A stretch of 64,000 nt of DNA from Pandoraea horticolens (GCF_902459555.1 NZ_CABPSM010000005.1:62001-126000), one strand, 5' to 3'; positions 9,791 to 18,607 are shown, counted from the first letter of the stretch. Numbers and translations are program-made. The notes: generated by a model from the sequence alone, not told the origin.

Positions 9791-11320
9791 ATGTCCGACG
9801 CAGCTCCCGACTACCTGAAGAAGATCCTGACCGCAAAAGTCTACGACGTCGCCAAAGAAAGCGAACTCGAATTGGCGCGCACGCTATCCATGCGGCTGCA
9901 CAATCGAATTTATCTGAAGCGCGAAGACAACCAGACGGTGTTCTCCTTCAAGATTCGGGGCGCGTACAACAAGATGGCCAACCTGAGCGAAGCCGAGCGC
10001 GAACGCGGTGTGCTCACCGCATCGGCCGGCAACCATGCGCAGGGTGTGGCGTACTCGGCGGCACGTCTGGGCTGCAAAGCCGTCATCGTCATGCCGATCA
10101 CCACGCCGCAACTGAAAATCGACGCCGTGAAAACCCACGGCGGGCGCGCCGTCGAAGTCGTGCTCGCGGGCGACTCCTATAGCGACGCGTACGCTCACGC
10201 CATGACGTTGCAGGAAGAGCGCGGCCTCACCTTCGTGCCGCCGTTCGATGATCCCGACGTCATCGCCGGCCAGGGCACCATCGCCATGGAAATTTTGCGC
10301 CAGCATCAGGGGCCGCTGCACGCCATCTTCGTGCCCATCGGCGGTGGCGGTCTCGCGGCCGGTATCGCCGCCTATGTCAAAGCGGTGCGCCCCGAGATCA
10401 AGATCATCGGTGTGCAATCCGTCGACTCCGATGCCATGGCGCAATCCATCCACGCAGGCGAGCGCGTGTTGCTGGGCGACGTTGGCCTCTTCGCCGACGG
10501 CACGGCCGTGAAATACGTCGGCGCAGAAACCTTCCGCCTGTGTCAGGCCTACCTCGACGAAGTCGTGCGCGTGGATACCGACCAGCTCTGCGCCGCGATC
10601 AAAGATGTCTTCCAGGACACCCGCAGCGTGCTCGAACCGTCCGGCGCGCTGTCCGTGGCGGGGGCCAAGCTGTACAGCGATCGCGAGAAGCTCAAAGGCG
10701 AAACGCTCGTGGCAGTCACCTCCGGTGCGAACATGAACTTCGACCGCCTGCGCTTCGTGGCAGAGCGAGCCGAAGTCGGCGAGGCGCGTGAAGCCGTGTT
10801 CGCCGTCACCATTCCGGAGGCGCGCGGCAGCTTCAAGCGCTTTACCGAAGTGGTGGGCAGCCGCAATGTGACCGAGTTCAACTACCGAATTAGCGAAGCG
10901 TCGAGCGCCCACATCTTCGTGGGTATCCAGATGCATAATCGCGACGAAGGCGACCGCATCAAAGCGGGCTTCGAGCGCCACGGCTTCCCCACGCTCGATC
11001 TGTCCAACGACGAACTGTCCAAACAGCACATCCGCTACATGGTCGGTGGCCGCTCGGCGCTCGCCAGCCACGAAGTGCTGTACCGCTTCGAGTTCCCCGA
11101 GCGCCCCGGTGCACTGATGAAATTCCTCTCGGCCATGAGCCCGAACTGGAACATCAGCCTGTTCCATTACCGGAATCAGGGGGCCGACTACAGCAACATC
11201 CTCGTGGGTATTCAGGTGCCGGACAACGAGAAAGCCGCGTTCCGCGACTTCCTTGCCACGCTCGGCTATCCTTACTGGGACGAAAGCGACAACCCCGTCT
11301 ACAAACTGTTCCTCGCGTAA
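9791..11320 (+). CDS. ilvA: Threonine ammonia-lyase, biosynthetic (threonine deaminase)
   Basis: PLP enzyme that converts threonine to 2-oxobutanoate, the first committed step of isoleucine synthesis. At 509 residues it matches E. coli IlvA. Lys54 in FSFKIRGAYNK is the PLP Schiff-base lysine, TASAGNHAQG and the glycine loop PIGGGGLAAG hold the cofactor, and the region from about residue 330 holds the two ACT-like regulatory domains (VGSRNVTEFNYR and FEFPERPGAL), where isoleucine and valine act in the family. No leader peptide or attenuator was seen in the 120 bases upstream. It lies 57 bases before a 5'-nucleotidase gene. Confidence 0.97.
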   Translation: MSDAAPDYLKKILTAKVYDVAKESELELARTLSMRLHNRIYLKREDNQTVFSFKIRGAYNKMANLSEAERERGVLTASAGNHAQGVAYSAARLGCKAVIVMPITTPQLKIDAVKTHGGRAVEVVLAGDSYSDAYAHAMTLQEERGLTFVPPFDDPDVIAGQGTIAMEILRQHQGPLHAIFVPIGGGGLAAGIAAYVKAVRPEIKIIGVQSVDSDAMAQSIHAGERVLLGDVGLFADGTAVKYVGAETFRLCQAYLDEVVRVDTDQLCAAIKDVFQDTRSVLEPSGALSVAGAKLYSDREKLKGETLVAVTSGANMNFDRLRFVAERAEVGEAREAVFAVTIPEARGSFKRFTEVVGSRNVTEFNYRISEASSAHIFVGIQMHNRDEGDRIKAGFERHGFPTLDLSNDELSKQHIRYMVGGRSALASHEVLYRFEFPERPGALMKFLSAMSPNWNISLFHYRNQGADYSNILVGIQVPDNEKAAFRDFLATLGYPYWDESDNPVYKLFLA

Positions 11321-11377
11321 GCCGGAACCGCGTAGACGCCTCCCGCCACCGCATCACGACAGGACCACGCAGCCACC

Positions 11378-12310
11378 ATGCCGATCTCGCTCGAGAACAA
11401 ACTCGTCGTCGCGATATCCTCGCGCGCGCTGTTCGACTTCGAAGAAGAGAACCGCGTGTACGAGACCGGCGTGGCGCACGGCGACGACAAGTCCTACATG
11501 CGCTACCAGCTCGAACGCCTCGACGTGCCCGCGCGGGTCGGTGTGGCGTTCCCGCTCGTGAAAAAGCTGCTCGCGTTCAACGACGGCAACGAGATCGATA
11601 AGCATCGCGTCGAAGTCGTCGTGCTCTCGCGGAACGACCCCGTGAGCGGCATGCGCGTGTTTCGTTCGGCGCGTCAGGTCGACCTCAAAATCGAGCGCGG
11701 CGTGTTCACGCGCGGACGCGATCCGTTCGGGTATCTCAACGCGCTGGGCGCACACCTGTTCCTGTCAGCCAACGAGCGCGACGTGCGCAGTGCACTGGCA
11801 GCCGGCTTTCCGGCAGCGCGCGTGTATCCCGATTCGGCCAAAAAAGCGGAGCTTCATCCCGACGAAATCCGCATCGCCTTCGACGGCGATGCGGTGCTCT
11901 TCTCCGACGAAGCCGAACGGATCTTCCAGAGCAACGGCCTCGACGCGTTCCAGCAACATGAAATCGAACGCGCCGCCACCCCGCTGCCGCCGGGTCCGTT
12001 CAAACCGTTGTTGCTGGCACTGCACCGCTTGCAGACGCTTGCGGGTCACGAAGTGCCGGTCAGAATCCGTACCGCGCTCGTGACGGCACGCTCCGCCCCG
12101 GCGCACGAGCGCGCCATTCGCACGCTGATGGACTGGCAAATCGACATCGATGAAGCGATGTTCCTGGGCGGGCTGGACAAAGGCACATTCCTGCGCGAGT
12201 TCGAGCCCGATTTCTTCTTCGACGATCAGACACGCCACTGCGAGTCGGCCGCGCGGGTCAGCCCGACCGGACACGTCATCAGTGGCATTGCAAATCATGA
12301 CAACGCCTGA
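11378..12310 (+). CDS. 5'-nucleotidase, cN-I type
   Basis: Cytosolic nucleoside-monophosphate phosphatase of the HAD-related 5'-nucleotidase family (310 residues). The motif FDGDAVLF near residue 170 supplies the Asp-x-Asp active-site pair, and FFFDDQ near residue 285 gives the C-terminal acidic metal-binding pair. The N-terminal region with [11 protein letters not shown] is also typical of the family. The gene overlaps queF by 14 bases, so the two are probably translationally coupled. A role in trimming nucleotides connected with deazaguanine metabolism is possible, but only the gene order suggests it. Confidence 0.88.
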   Translation: MPISLENKLVVAISSRALFDFEEENRVYETGVAHGDDKSYMRYQLERLDVPARVGVAFPLVKKLLAFNDGNEIDKHRVEVVVLSRNDPVSGMRVFRSARQVDLKIERGVFTRGRDPFGYLNALGAHLFLSANERDVRSALAAGFPAARVYPDSAKKAELHPDEIRIAFDGDAVLFSDEAERIFQSNGLDAFQQHEIERAATPLPPGPFKPLLLALHRLQTLAGHEVPVRIRTALVTARSAPAHERAIRTLMDWQIDIDEAMFLGGLDKGTFLREFEPDFFFDDQTRHCESAARVSPTGHVISGIANHDNA

Positions 12311-13124
12311 CCAATCTCCACTCGGCAAAGAAGTTGCCTACACCGAGCAGTACGCGCCGTCCCTGCTCTTTCCGATCGCACGCGCTCCGGCGCGCGCGGC
12401 CATCGGGGTGCCCGACGTCCTGCCGTTTTTCGGCGCGGACATCTGGAACGGATACGAACTCTCATGGCTCAACGAAAAGGGCAAACCGCAGATTGCGCTG
12501 CTCACCGCCATCGTGCCGGCCGACTCGCCCAACATCGTCGAGTCGAAGTCGTTCAAGCTGTATCTCGGCTCATTCGCACAGACCAAGCTGGCGAATGTCG
12601 ATGCCGCGCGTGCGCTGATTCAGCAAGACCTGTCGGAAGCTGCGGGCGCAGCCGTGCAAGTGCGCCTCGTCGAGCCAGCCGCCTTCGTCAAGCTCGAGCT
12701 CGACGAACTCGACGGCCTGCTCGTCGACCGTCTCGACATCGAGACCGACGTCTACGCACCCGATGCCACATTGCTCAAGGCTGCTGAAGGCGAGCCGCAC
12801 GTGGACGAAACACTCGTGTCGAACCTGCTCAAGTCCAACTGCCCGGTGACCGGGCAACCCGACTGGGGCAGCCTGCAAATTCGCTACGTCGGGCCGCCGA
12901 TCGACCAGGAAGGCCTGCTCAAGTACGTGATTTCGTACCGGCGCCATACCGGCTTTCACGAGCAATGCGTGGAAGGCATCTTCATGGACATCCTGCGTCA
13001 GTGCAAACCGAGCCAGTTGGCCGTCTACGCCCGCTACACGCGACGCGGCGGACTGGACATCAACCCGTTTCGCACCAACTTCACGCTGCCGATGCCGGAC
13101 AACGCGCGCACTGCGCGTCAATGA
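12297..13124 (+). CDS. queF: NADPH-dependent 7-cyano-7-deazaguanine reductase
   Basis: Reduces preQ0 to preQ1 in queuosine tRNA modification. The product has 275 residues, the long two-half (E. coli-type) form. The QueF motif ESKSFKLYL lies at residues 82-90, the nucleophilic Cys182 in [10 protein letters not shown] with Asp189 close by, and the second-half Cys/Glu region in [10 protein letters not shown]. An in-frame start 147 bases upstream exists, but the ATG at 12297 matches the family N-terminus and overlaps the end of the 5'-nucleotidase gene. No preQ1 riboswitch is expected or visible, because the gene begins inside its neighbour. Confidence 0.96.
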   Translation: MTTPDQSPLGKEVAYTEQYAPSLLFPIARAPARAAIGVPDVLPFFGADIWNGYELSWLNEKGKPQIALLTAIVPADSPNIVESKSFKLYLGSFAQTKLANVDAARALIQQDLSEAAGAAVQVRLVEPAAFVKLELDELDGLLVDRLDIETDVYAPDATLLKAAEGEPHVDETLVSNLLKSNCPVTGQPDWGSLQIRYVGPPIDQEGLLKYVISYRRHTGFHEQCVEGIFMDILRQCKPSQLAVYARYTRRGGLDINPFRTNFTLPMPDNARTARQ

Positions 13125-13143
13125 CGCGATCTGAACGCGACGC

Positions 13144-13178
13144 AAAAAAATGGCGACGGGTGAGTGAGTCCCGTCGCC
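13144..13178 (-). terminator. Rho-independent terminator (copy 1)
   Basis: A perfect 9-bp stem (13152-13160 with 13170-13178, GGCGACGGG/CCCGTCGCC) with a 9-base loop is followed on the minus strand by seven T residues. It ends the minus-strand chaperone gene at 13218 and has a near-identical copy at 14473-14509. Confidence 0.85.
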
Positions 13179-13217
13179 CAATCCACCTCAGGAGTCCTTG
13201 CGTATCGTTCAGCGCAT

Positions 13218-13739
13218 TCAGCTCAGATAACTGACCCTGGCCATCATCCTGCGCGCGGCATTTCCTACGTTCACATACTTCGGCTGACCGGCGCATCGAT
13301 GCAGCGTCTCCTTCATGGCCCGGTGCGCCGCTTCGAAATGCTGTAGCTCGATCAGACACTCACCAACGCGATACATCGGACCGGGCGCCTCCTCGTCCAT
13401 CAACGCCGCGGCCATGAACAACGGTAGCGCTGCCCTGGGCTCGCCATGCCGTTGCACCGAGAGCGCCAGGGCCACCGCATAGTCGGCTTCGAGCGGACAC
13501 GCCGATAGCAGCGGCGCGAAACATTCGATGGCCTGCGCGTAGTCGCCGCGCTCGAACGCGCCGTAGCCGCAGCGATAGGCGGTATCGCACTGCATCGCGT
13601 CCCACGCGCCGGGACGTGGCATTCCCATCGCCTCGCGCTGCTTTTCGGCGTCACGCACCGCAGCAAGCGCCACGTCTATCTCATTGGCGATGTCCTGTGA
13701 GGATGGCATCTTGCCTTGGGGAATTTCAAACGGGCTCAC
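13218..13739 (-). CDS. LcrH/SycD-like type III secretion chaperone, TPR protein (copy 1)
   Basis: Helical protein of 173 residues with three tetratricopeptide-like repeats (about 54-87, 88-121 and 122-155) containing AYRCGYGAFERGDYAQAIECF and MYRVGECLIELQHFEAA. This is the pattern of LcrH/SycD/IpgC class II chaperones, which hold hydrophobic translocators before type III secretion. I chose the GTG at 13739 because it aligns with the start of the second copy (14537-15064, about 70 percent identical by eye) and overlaps the end of the upstream membrane-protein gene. An ATG-like start at 13778 would add 13 residues with no counterpart. No secretion apparatus gene is present in the window. Confidence 0.8.
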   Translation of the reverse strand: MSPFEIPQGKMPSSQDIANEIDVALAAVRDAEKQREAMGMPRPGAWDAMQCDTAYRCGYGAFERGDYAQAIECFAPLLSACPLEADYAVALALSVQRHGEPRAALPLFMAAALMDEEAPGPMYRVGECLIELQHFEAAHRAMKETLHRCAGQPKYVNVGNAARRMMARVSYLS

Positions 13740-14196
13740 GCCGGACGTCCTCCGCATTAGCATTCGCGAATCGCACACGCGTGCTCAGCGTACCGATTTC
13801 ATGCGCCACCGCGCGACGCTTTCGCAACGACTGACACACCTGGGTGAGACCGAACGTCACCGCGACCGTCGACACGAATCCCATGCCCGCGCCAAAGCTG
13901 TATCCCAGCCACCGGCGGTTGTGCGCGGCGATCGAGTTGTCGGGCTGCGAGTCGGCCTCGAGACAGACGTACGCGGCACTCGCGAGCCCCGCCAATCCCA
14001 GGACGGTACTCGCAAAGCCCACCAGTCCGGAGGCGCACCCCGCGGCGGCGAGACGGTCTATCGCCCGAAATCGAACACGCACCTCGTCGGGCGTTAACGG
14101 AAAATCGATGTTGACCTGCGCCTGCTCGGCGGATTCGACTGGCTCGCGGTGCTGCGGCACTTGCAGACCCGCTCCCGAAATTGACCCTTGTCTCAC
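13726..14196 (-). CDS. Small two-TM hypothetical protein (copy 1), possible chaperone client
   Basis: Not recognised as a named family. The 156-residue product starts at a GTG with a strong AAAGGAG ribosome site. It has a soluble N-terminus with the conserved stretch IDFPLTPDEVR (30-40), two hydrophobic segments (about 54-78 and 99-122), and a basic C-terminus (SLRKRRA). The paralogue at 15045-15515 has exactly the same length and the same layout. The gene overlaps the LcrH/SycD-like chaperone gene by 14 bases. Since such chaperones bind hydrophobic translocator segments, this protein may be the client, which is inference from gene order only. Confidence 0.7.
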   Translation of the reverse strand: MRQGSISGAGLQVPQHREPVESAEQAQVNIDFPLTPDEVRVRFRAIDRLAAAGCASGLVGFASTVLGLAGLASAAYVCLEADSQPDNSIAAHNRRWLGYSFGAGMGFVSTVAVTFGLTQVCQSLRKRRAVAHEIGTLSTRVRFANANAEDVRREPV

Positions 14197-14370
14197 AGTC
14201 CGTCTCCTTTCTGATGGGAAAACTGAAGACTGCGCTCAACCGAAGTCGCCGGCCATCGAAGGCAAACCGCAGACTTTGCGAAACGGTTACCAAGGTGCCC
14301 GTCAATGTGAAAGCGTGGTGGAAAAACGAAAACGGCCAACGAAATCGCCGGCCGCTCGCTTCCTGCGCAG

Positions 14371-14462
14371 TACGTACTCGGTGCCGTAAACGGCCTCGGC
14401 AAGTATCGCCAGCATGTTCCGAATGGCTCGATGTATCTGGGCAACGGTGCCTCCATCGATAT
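14371..14462 (-). pseudogene. Internal fragment of ridA (duplication scar)
   Basis: The minus-strand frame reads DIDGGTVAQIHRAIRNMLA followed by ILAEAVYGTEYV. This matches residues 45-74 of the intact RidA encoded at 15638-16030 (DGGIVAQTHQAIQNMLAILAEAGYGTEHV) with a few substitutions. Both ends of the gene are missing: the start side abuts the terminator of the second module and the remaining 3' part is deleted. It marks where the tandem duplication broke into ridA. Confidence 0.85.
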
Positions 14463-14472
14463 CTGGACGCAC

Positions 14473-14509
14473 AAAAAAATGGCGACGGGTGAGTGAGTCC
14501 CGTCGCCAT
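14473..14509 (-). terminator. Rho-independent terminator (copy 2)
   Basis: Same hairpin as at 13144-13178: stem 14481-14489 with 14499-14507, 9-base loop, and a T run on the minus strand (A run at 14473-14479). It follows the second chaperone gene. Confidence 0.85.
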
Positions 14510-14536
14510 TTCATCTCAGGAGTGCTTGCTTACCAG

Positions 14537-15064
14537 TTAGCTCATGGAGCTGACCTTGACCATCAATTTTCGCGCGGCATTGCCTACGTCTGCATACTTC
14601 GGCTGATCGGCACATCGATGCAGCGTCTCCTTCATGGCGCGATACGCCGCCTCGAAGTGCTGTAGCTCGATCAGACATTCACCAACGCGATACATCGGCC
14701 CGGGCGCCTCCTCGTCCATCAATGCCGCCGCCATGAACAAAGATAACGCCACCTCGGGCTCGCCATGCCTCTGCACCGAAAGCGCCAGCGCAAGTGCGTA
14801 GTCGGCTTCGAGCGGACACGCCGATAGCAGGGGAGCAAAACACTCGATGGCCTGCGCATAATCGCCACGCTCAAATGCGCCGTAACCGTGGCGGTAAGCG
14901 GTGTCGCACTGTGTCGCATCCCACTCACCGGGTTGCGGCAAACCCAGTGCTTCGTATTTTTTGCTGGCGTCGCGCACCAGATTGAGCGCCGAATCGATCG
15001 TGATGGCGATGTGTTTCGACGAAGGGGTATCACCGATCGGTGCCTCAAGCGTATTCACGTGCAT
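14537..15064 (-). CDS. LcrH/SycD-like type III secretion chaperone, TPR protein (copy 2)
   Basis: Paralogue of the chaperone at 13218-13739, with 175 residues. The three TPR-like helical pairs are almost unchanged (AYRHGYGAFERGDYAQAIECF, MYRVGECLIELQHFEAA). Differences concentrate in the N-terminal 40 residues and near the C-terminus, as expected if the two copies now serve slightly different partners. The ATG at 15064 overlaps the last codons of the upstream membrane-protein gene by 20 bases, so translation is probably coupled. Confidence 0.8.
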   Translation of the reverse strand: MHVNTLEAPIGDTPSSKHIAITIDSALNLVRDASKKYEALGLPQPGEWDATQCDTAYRHGYGAFERGDYAQAIECFAPLLSACPLEADYALALALSVQRHGEPEVALSLFMAAALMDEEAPGPMYRVGECLIELQHFEAAYRAMKETLHRCADQPKYADVGNAARKLMVKVSSMS

Positions 15065-15515
15065 CCCCTCCTGTCATTTCGTACTGCGTCCCCACGCGCA
15101 ATTCGCGTATTTCGACCGCCGACGCACGACGTTCCTCCCACCCGGCGCAAAGCCGGCTGAGACCGATCGTGACAGCCATCACCCCGAGCCCGAGAAGTGA
15201 CCCGCCTGCGGTGTATTCAGCCCTCTGATTGCTTCGCGCCAGCGACGAATCGTCAACCGTCGCCGCAGCGTCGACAATAAAATACGTACCACTCACAACG
15301 CCCGCTAAGCCGAGAATCGTCACAGCCAGCCCCGTCAACAATGACGAGCATCCCTCCTGACATACCCGGCCTCCCATTTGCCGATGAAGGCGTACATCGT
15401 CGGGCGCAGGCGGGAAGTCGATGGTGATCGCAGAATCGTTCTGGTTCGCGCCCTCCGAACGCTGCGGTGTCGTGGCGTGGTGTACAGCCGGTGTCAAATT
15501 TGGGTCCAGTCTCAC
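15045..15515 (-). CDS. Small two-TM hypothetical protein (copy 2), possible chaperone client
   Basis: Paralogue of the protein at 13726-14196 and again 156 residues. I chose the GTG at 15515 because the GGAG ribosome site and start context line up base for base with copy 1; a start 15 bases upstream is possible. Conserved features are ITIDFPPAPDDVR (30-42), hydrophobic segments at about 57-82 and 101-121, and a charged C-terminal tail. The two copies are clearly less alike than the two chaperones are, so the membrane protein has diverged faster. Function unknown. Confidence 0.7.
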   Translation of the reverse strand: MRLDPNLTPAVHHATTPQRSEGANQNDSAITIDFPPAPDDVRLHRQMGGRVCQEGCSSLLTGLAVTILGLAGVVSGTYFIVDAAATVDDSSLARSNQRAEYTAGGSLLGLGVMAVTIGLSRLCAGWEERRASAVEIRELRVGTQYEMTGGDAREYA

Positions 15516-15637
15516 GGTTCGTCTCCTCACAGGTTAGGAAACGCAAGCCTGCACGCCCTTCTCCTACTGTGCCATCGAAGCCAAACCGTAGACTTTGTGA
15601 AACAGGTACCCGGGGGGCCGCCGATGTGGAAATAAGC

Positions 15638-16030
15638 TTAGGCGGCAGGCTTCTTGTACGCCACGCAGTCCACCTCCACCTTGCAGTCGATCACCATGCT
15701 CGACACCACGCAAGCGCGCGCCGGCGGGTGTTCGCCGAAGTACTCCTTGAATACCTTGTTGAACGACGCGAAGTCGCGCGGATCGTCCAGCCATACGCCG
15801 CAACGCATCACGTGCTCGGTGCCGTAACCGGCCTCGGCGAGTATCGCCAGCATGTTCTGAATGGCCTGATGCGTCTGGGCGACGATGCCCCCATCAATCA
15901 CTTCGCCGTCTTTCATCGGGGTCTGCCCCGAAACGAACAGGAAGCCATCGGCTTCGGTTGCGCGTGCAAAGGGCATGCGCTGGCCACCTGTGCCCTGCCC
16001 GCCTTCCACGCCATATCGCTTGATACTCAT
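15638..16030 (-). CDS. ridA: RidA family enamine/imine deaminase
   Basis: Hydrolyses reactive enamines and imines such as 2-aminoacrylate, which PLP-dependent dehydratases release. The product has 130 residues, the normal RidA size. The second of two adjacent ATGs (16030) is best spaced from AAAGGAG. Family motifs include FVSGQTPM (32-39), the central QAIQNMLAILAEAG and HPPARACV (101-108), with the conserved substrate-binding Arg105. It lies 40 bases downstream of the D-aminoacylase gene stop and may be co-transcribed with it, which makes sense beside an amino-acid deaminase. Confidence 0.93.
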   Translation of the reverse strand: MSIKRYGVEGGQGTGGQRMPFARATEADGFLFVSGQTPMKDGEVIDGGIVAQTHQAIQNMLAILAEAGYGTEHVMRCGVWLDDPRDFASFNKVFKEYFGEHPPARACVVSSMVIDCKVEVDCVAYKKPAA

Positions 16031-16070
16031 CATCGCTCCTTTCGACAAAACGGCTTCAACAAACACTGAC

Positions 16071-17561
16071 TCAAAGCACCGGCTGAGGCTTGCCGCGACG
16101 CACGAAACGGCCCGCGCGCGCATTCTGCGTAGGCGCGCGGTCTTGCCACGACAACACCCCGTTGACCCATACGGCGGCGATACCATACGCCGGCTGCATC
16201 GGATCGGTGAAGGTGGCGGCATCGGCCACCGTAGCCGGATCGAACAACACCAGATCGGCCCAGTAGCCCTCGCGCACGAAACCGCGCTGCGTCAATCCGA
16301 AACGCTCGGCCGAAAGGCCCGTCATCTTGTGGACGGCTTCGGCGAGCGAGAACAATTGCTGCTCGCGGCTATAGCGGCCGAGCACGCGCGGGAACGCGCC
16401 CCACAGACGCGGGTGCGGCAACGGATCGTTCGGCAGCCCGTCCGAGCCGACAACGGTCGCGGGATGACGCAGGATGCGGCGCACGTCGTCCTCTTCCATG
16501 CAGTGATACACGGCGCCCGCCGGTTGCAGACGCTTTGCCGCCTCCATCAGATCGACGCCCCACTCGCCGGCAATCGTCGCCAGCAGCTTGCCGCCTTGCG
16601 CCGGGTGCGGTTGCGACCACGTCACGAGAATGTCGAAGTCGTCCGTCACCTGTTTGAGATCGAGCGTCGACGAACTGGCCGTATACGGATAACAATCGCA
16701 GCCGACCGGCTGAAAGCGTTGCGCCTTGTCGAGTGCCTCGAGAATTTCTGCGCTGCGTCCCCAGTTGTCCACGCCCGCACACTTCAGGTGAGAGACGACG
16801 ACCGGCACGCGCGCGTGACGTCCGATGCGGAAGGCTTCATCGAGCGCTTCGAGAATCTCGGCGAATTCGGTGCGCAGGTGCGTCGCATAGAGACCACCCG
16901 CCTCGGCGAGCGGCTCGGCCAGCGCGAGCACTTCCTCGGTCGGCGCGGCATTCGCGTTCGCGTAGGCAAGACCGGTCGACAGTCCCAACGCACCGTGTTC
17001 GAGCGCTTCGCGCAATTGCGCGCGCATGCCCTCGATTTCCGCCTCGGTCGCAGGCCGGTCAAGCCGGTCCATATGGTTATTGCGCAATGCGGTATGGCCG
17101 ATCAGCGCGGCCACATTGATCGCCGGCTGCGCTTTCTCGAGCGCGTCGACATAGGCGGCGAAGGTCGGATACCGGAACGCGCCGGCGTCTCCCAGCAGGT
17201 TCATCGGGTCGGGCGGATCGCCTTTGAGTACCACAGGCGACGCGCTGATACCGCAGTTGCCGACGACAACCGTCGTCACGCCCTGCGAGAGCTTGGGCGT
17301 CATTTCCGGTGCGCGCACAACGTTCGTGTCGTCGTGGGTATGCACATCGATGAACCCCGGGCTCAACACGTGGCCGTCCCCGTGAATCTGTTGCGCGGCA
17401 TCCCAACCGGACACTGCACCTGCCTTCGCCATCGTGTGAATACGACCGTCGCGTAGCGCGACATCGAAACGCTCGTCGGTCATCGGCGCGCCGGAGCCGT
17501 CCGCCAGACGTACGTTCGTGATGAGGGTGTCGACCGTCCGGTTCGCAAGGCTGTTAGTCAT
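16071..17561 (-). CDS. N-acyl-D-amino-acid deacylase (D-aminoacylase)
   Basis: Zinc-dependent amidohydrolase that releases D-amino acids from N-acyl-D-amino acids. The 496-residue protein has the metal-binding HTH motif in GFIDVHTHDD (70-78) and VVVGNCGISASP near residues 98-109, whose Cys103 is a metal ligand in characterised D-aminoacylases. It also has VVVSHLKC and GSDGLPNDPLPHPRLWG. The ATG at 17561 follows GGGAG. It starts one base after the stop of the RpiR regulator gene, so the two share a transcript. A D-amino-acid deaminase is transcribed divergently, giving a short pathway for D-amino acid use. Confidence 0.93.
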   Translation of the reverse strand: MTNSLANRTVDTLITNVRLADGSGAPMTDERFDVALRDGRIHTMAKAGAVSGWDAAQQIHGDGHVLSPGFIDVHTHDDTNVVRAPEMTPKLSQGVTTVVVGNCGISASPVVLKGDPPDPMNLLGDAGAFRYPTFAAYVDALEKAQPAINVAALIGHTALRNNHMDRLDRPATEAEIEGMRAQLREALEHGALGLSTGLAYANANAAPTEEVLALAEPLAEAGGLYATHLRTEFAEILEALDEAFRIGRHARVPVVVSHLKCAGVDNWGRSAEILEALDKAQRFQPVGCDCYPYTASSSTLDLKQVTDDFDILVTWSQPHPAQGGKLLATIAGEWGVDLMEAAKRLQPAGAVYHCMEEDDVRRILRHPATVVGSDGLPNDPLPHPRLWGAFPRVLGRYSREQQLFSLAEAVHKMTGLSAERFGLTQRGFVREGYWADLVLFDPATVADAATFTDPMQPAYGIAAVWVNGVLSWQDRAPTQNARAGRFVRRGKPQPVL

Positions 17562-17562
17562 A

Positions 17563-18444
17563 TCAATCTCCCAGAGGCTGGCGATCGCCGCCGCCACGAT
17601 GCGTGTCGAGCACGTACTTGATTCGCCGCAACAGCGCCTGGCTCTGCGGCTTGGCGAGCAACGCCAGTTCCGTGGCCAGCACGTCCATCGCCAGCAGCAT
17701 CGCGTAACGTGAAGACGACGGTTTGAAAATGAAATCCGTTTCCAGTGCACGGATCGGCAACACCTCGTCGGCCAACGCCGCGAGCGGCGAGCCTGTCGCG
17801 GTGATCGCTACCACCTGTGCGCCGTACTCCCGCGCGATCTCACATGCGGAGACCAGCTCGGGCGTGTGGCCGCTCACCGAGAAGGCCAGCACGACGTCGT
17901 CGCGGCCGAGCGTGCCGGCAACCATACGGGTCATCACGGCGTCCTGATAGCTCGCCACAGGCCGCCCCAGACGCACGAGCCGGTAGCGCGCTTCGTCAGC
18001 CATCAGCGACGAACCGCCGCCCATGCCGAAGGCGTACACCATGCGGGCCGACAACAACCGCCCCGCCGCACGCCGCACCACTTCCGGCTTGATGAGGCCA
18101 CGATGCACCTGCAACGTGGTCTGAATATCGTCGGCGATCCGGTCGATGGTCTCGCCCGCTCCGTCTTGCCCGTTCGCCGCGTTCGCGCCGAAAAAGCGCT
18201 GACCGACCACGGCCGCCTGGGCCAGACGCAGCTTGAGATCGCGCACGTCGCGGCAGCCCATCGCTTTGGCAAAGCGCGTCACGCTCGCCTCGCTTACCCC
18301 TGCGCGTTCGGCCAGCACATTGATCGATGCCGCCGCCGCGCCCGCCACGTCTTCCAGCACCACCTGCGCGACTTTGCGCTCTGCCTGACTCAGGGCGTCA
18401 CTGCGCTCGGCAACGCGCGTCACGATATCGAAGGTTTCGGCCAT
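17563..18444 (-). CDS. MurR/RpiR family transcriptional regulator
   Basis: DNA-binding regulator of 293 residues. An N-terminal helix-turn-helix (about residues 20-75, NVLAERAGVSEASVTRFAKAMGC) is followed by a SIS sugar/ligand-binding domain (about 125-260, FGMGGGSSLMADEARYRL and VLAFSVSGHTPELV). It is the first gene of the minus-strand unit with D-aminoacylase and probably ridA, and it is divergent from the amino-acid deaminase gene, so it likely controls both in response to a D-amino acid or N-acyl derivative. The effector is inferred. Confidence 0.9.
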   Translation of the reverse strand: MAETFDIVTRVAERSDALSQAERKVAQVVLEDVAGAAAASINVLAERAGVSEASVTRFAKAMGCRDVRDLKLRLAQAAVVGQRFFGANAANGQDGAGETIDRIADDIQTTLQVHRGLIKPEVVRRAAGRLLSARMVYAFGMGGGSSLMADEARYRLVRLGRPVASYQDAVMTRMVAGTLGRDDVVLAFSVSGHTPELVSACEIAREYGAQVVAITATGSPLAALADEVLPIRALETDFIFKPSSSRYAMLLAMDVLATELALLAKPQSQALLRRIKYVLDTHRGGGDRQPLGD

Positions 18445-18607
18445 ATCTCTGGTCTGTGCGGCGCCCGCGACGATTCGCCGGGATGCCTTTTTGAAAGATC
18501 CGCTAATTTTTGGTACTTTATAACAAACCAGTCAAAGACCGGTAATTAAAAGCTATTATAGGAGCCATCCGGCGATTGTCGGCGCATTGTCACGTGGAGG
18601 ATTCCCA

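Larger units (their letters stand above)
13144..14460 (-). repeat. Tandem duplication, copy 1 (terminator, chaperone, membrane protein, ridA fragment)
   Basis: This block resembles 14473-15898 in gene order, gene lengths, the intergenic sequence before the membrane-protein gene (for example GCCATCGAAGGCAAACCG versus GCCATCGAAGCCAAACCG) and the terminator hairpin. The two membrane-protein starts and the two chaperone stops are both exactly 1319 bases apart. Copy 1 carries only an internal piece of ridA, so it is the derived copy. Confidence 0.88.
14473..15898 (-). repeat. Tandem duplication, copy 2 (terminator, chaperone, membrane protein, ridA 3' part)
   Basis: Parental-looking unit of the duplication described for 13144-14460. 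It includes the intergenic DNA and the 3' portion of the intact ridA up to about 15898, where similarity with copy 1 ends (CCATCAAT versus CCATCGAT). Confidence 0.85.

Noticed and set aside
12180-12300. preQ1 riboswitch upstream of queF
   Set aside because: The queF start lies inside the preceding coding region and no aptamer-like pseudoknot with an A-rich tail is visible.
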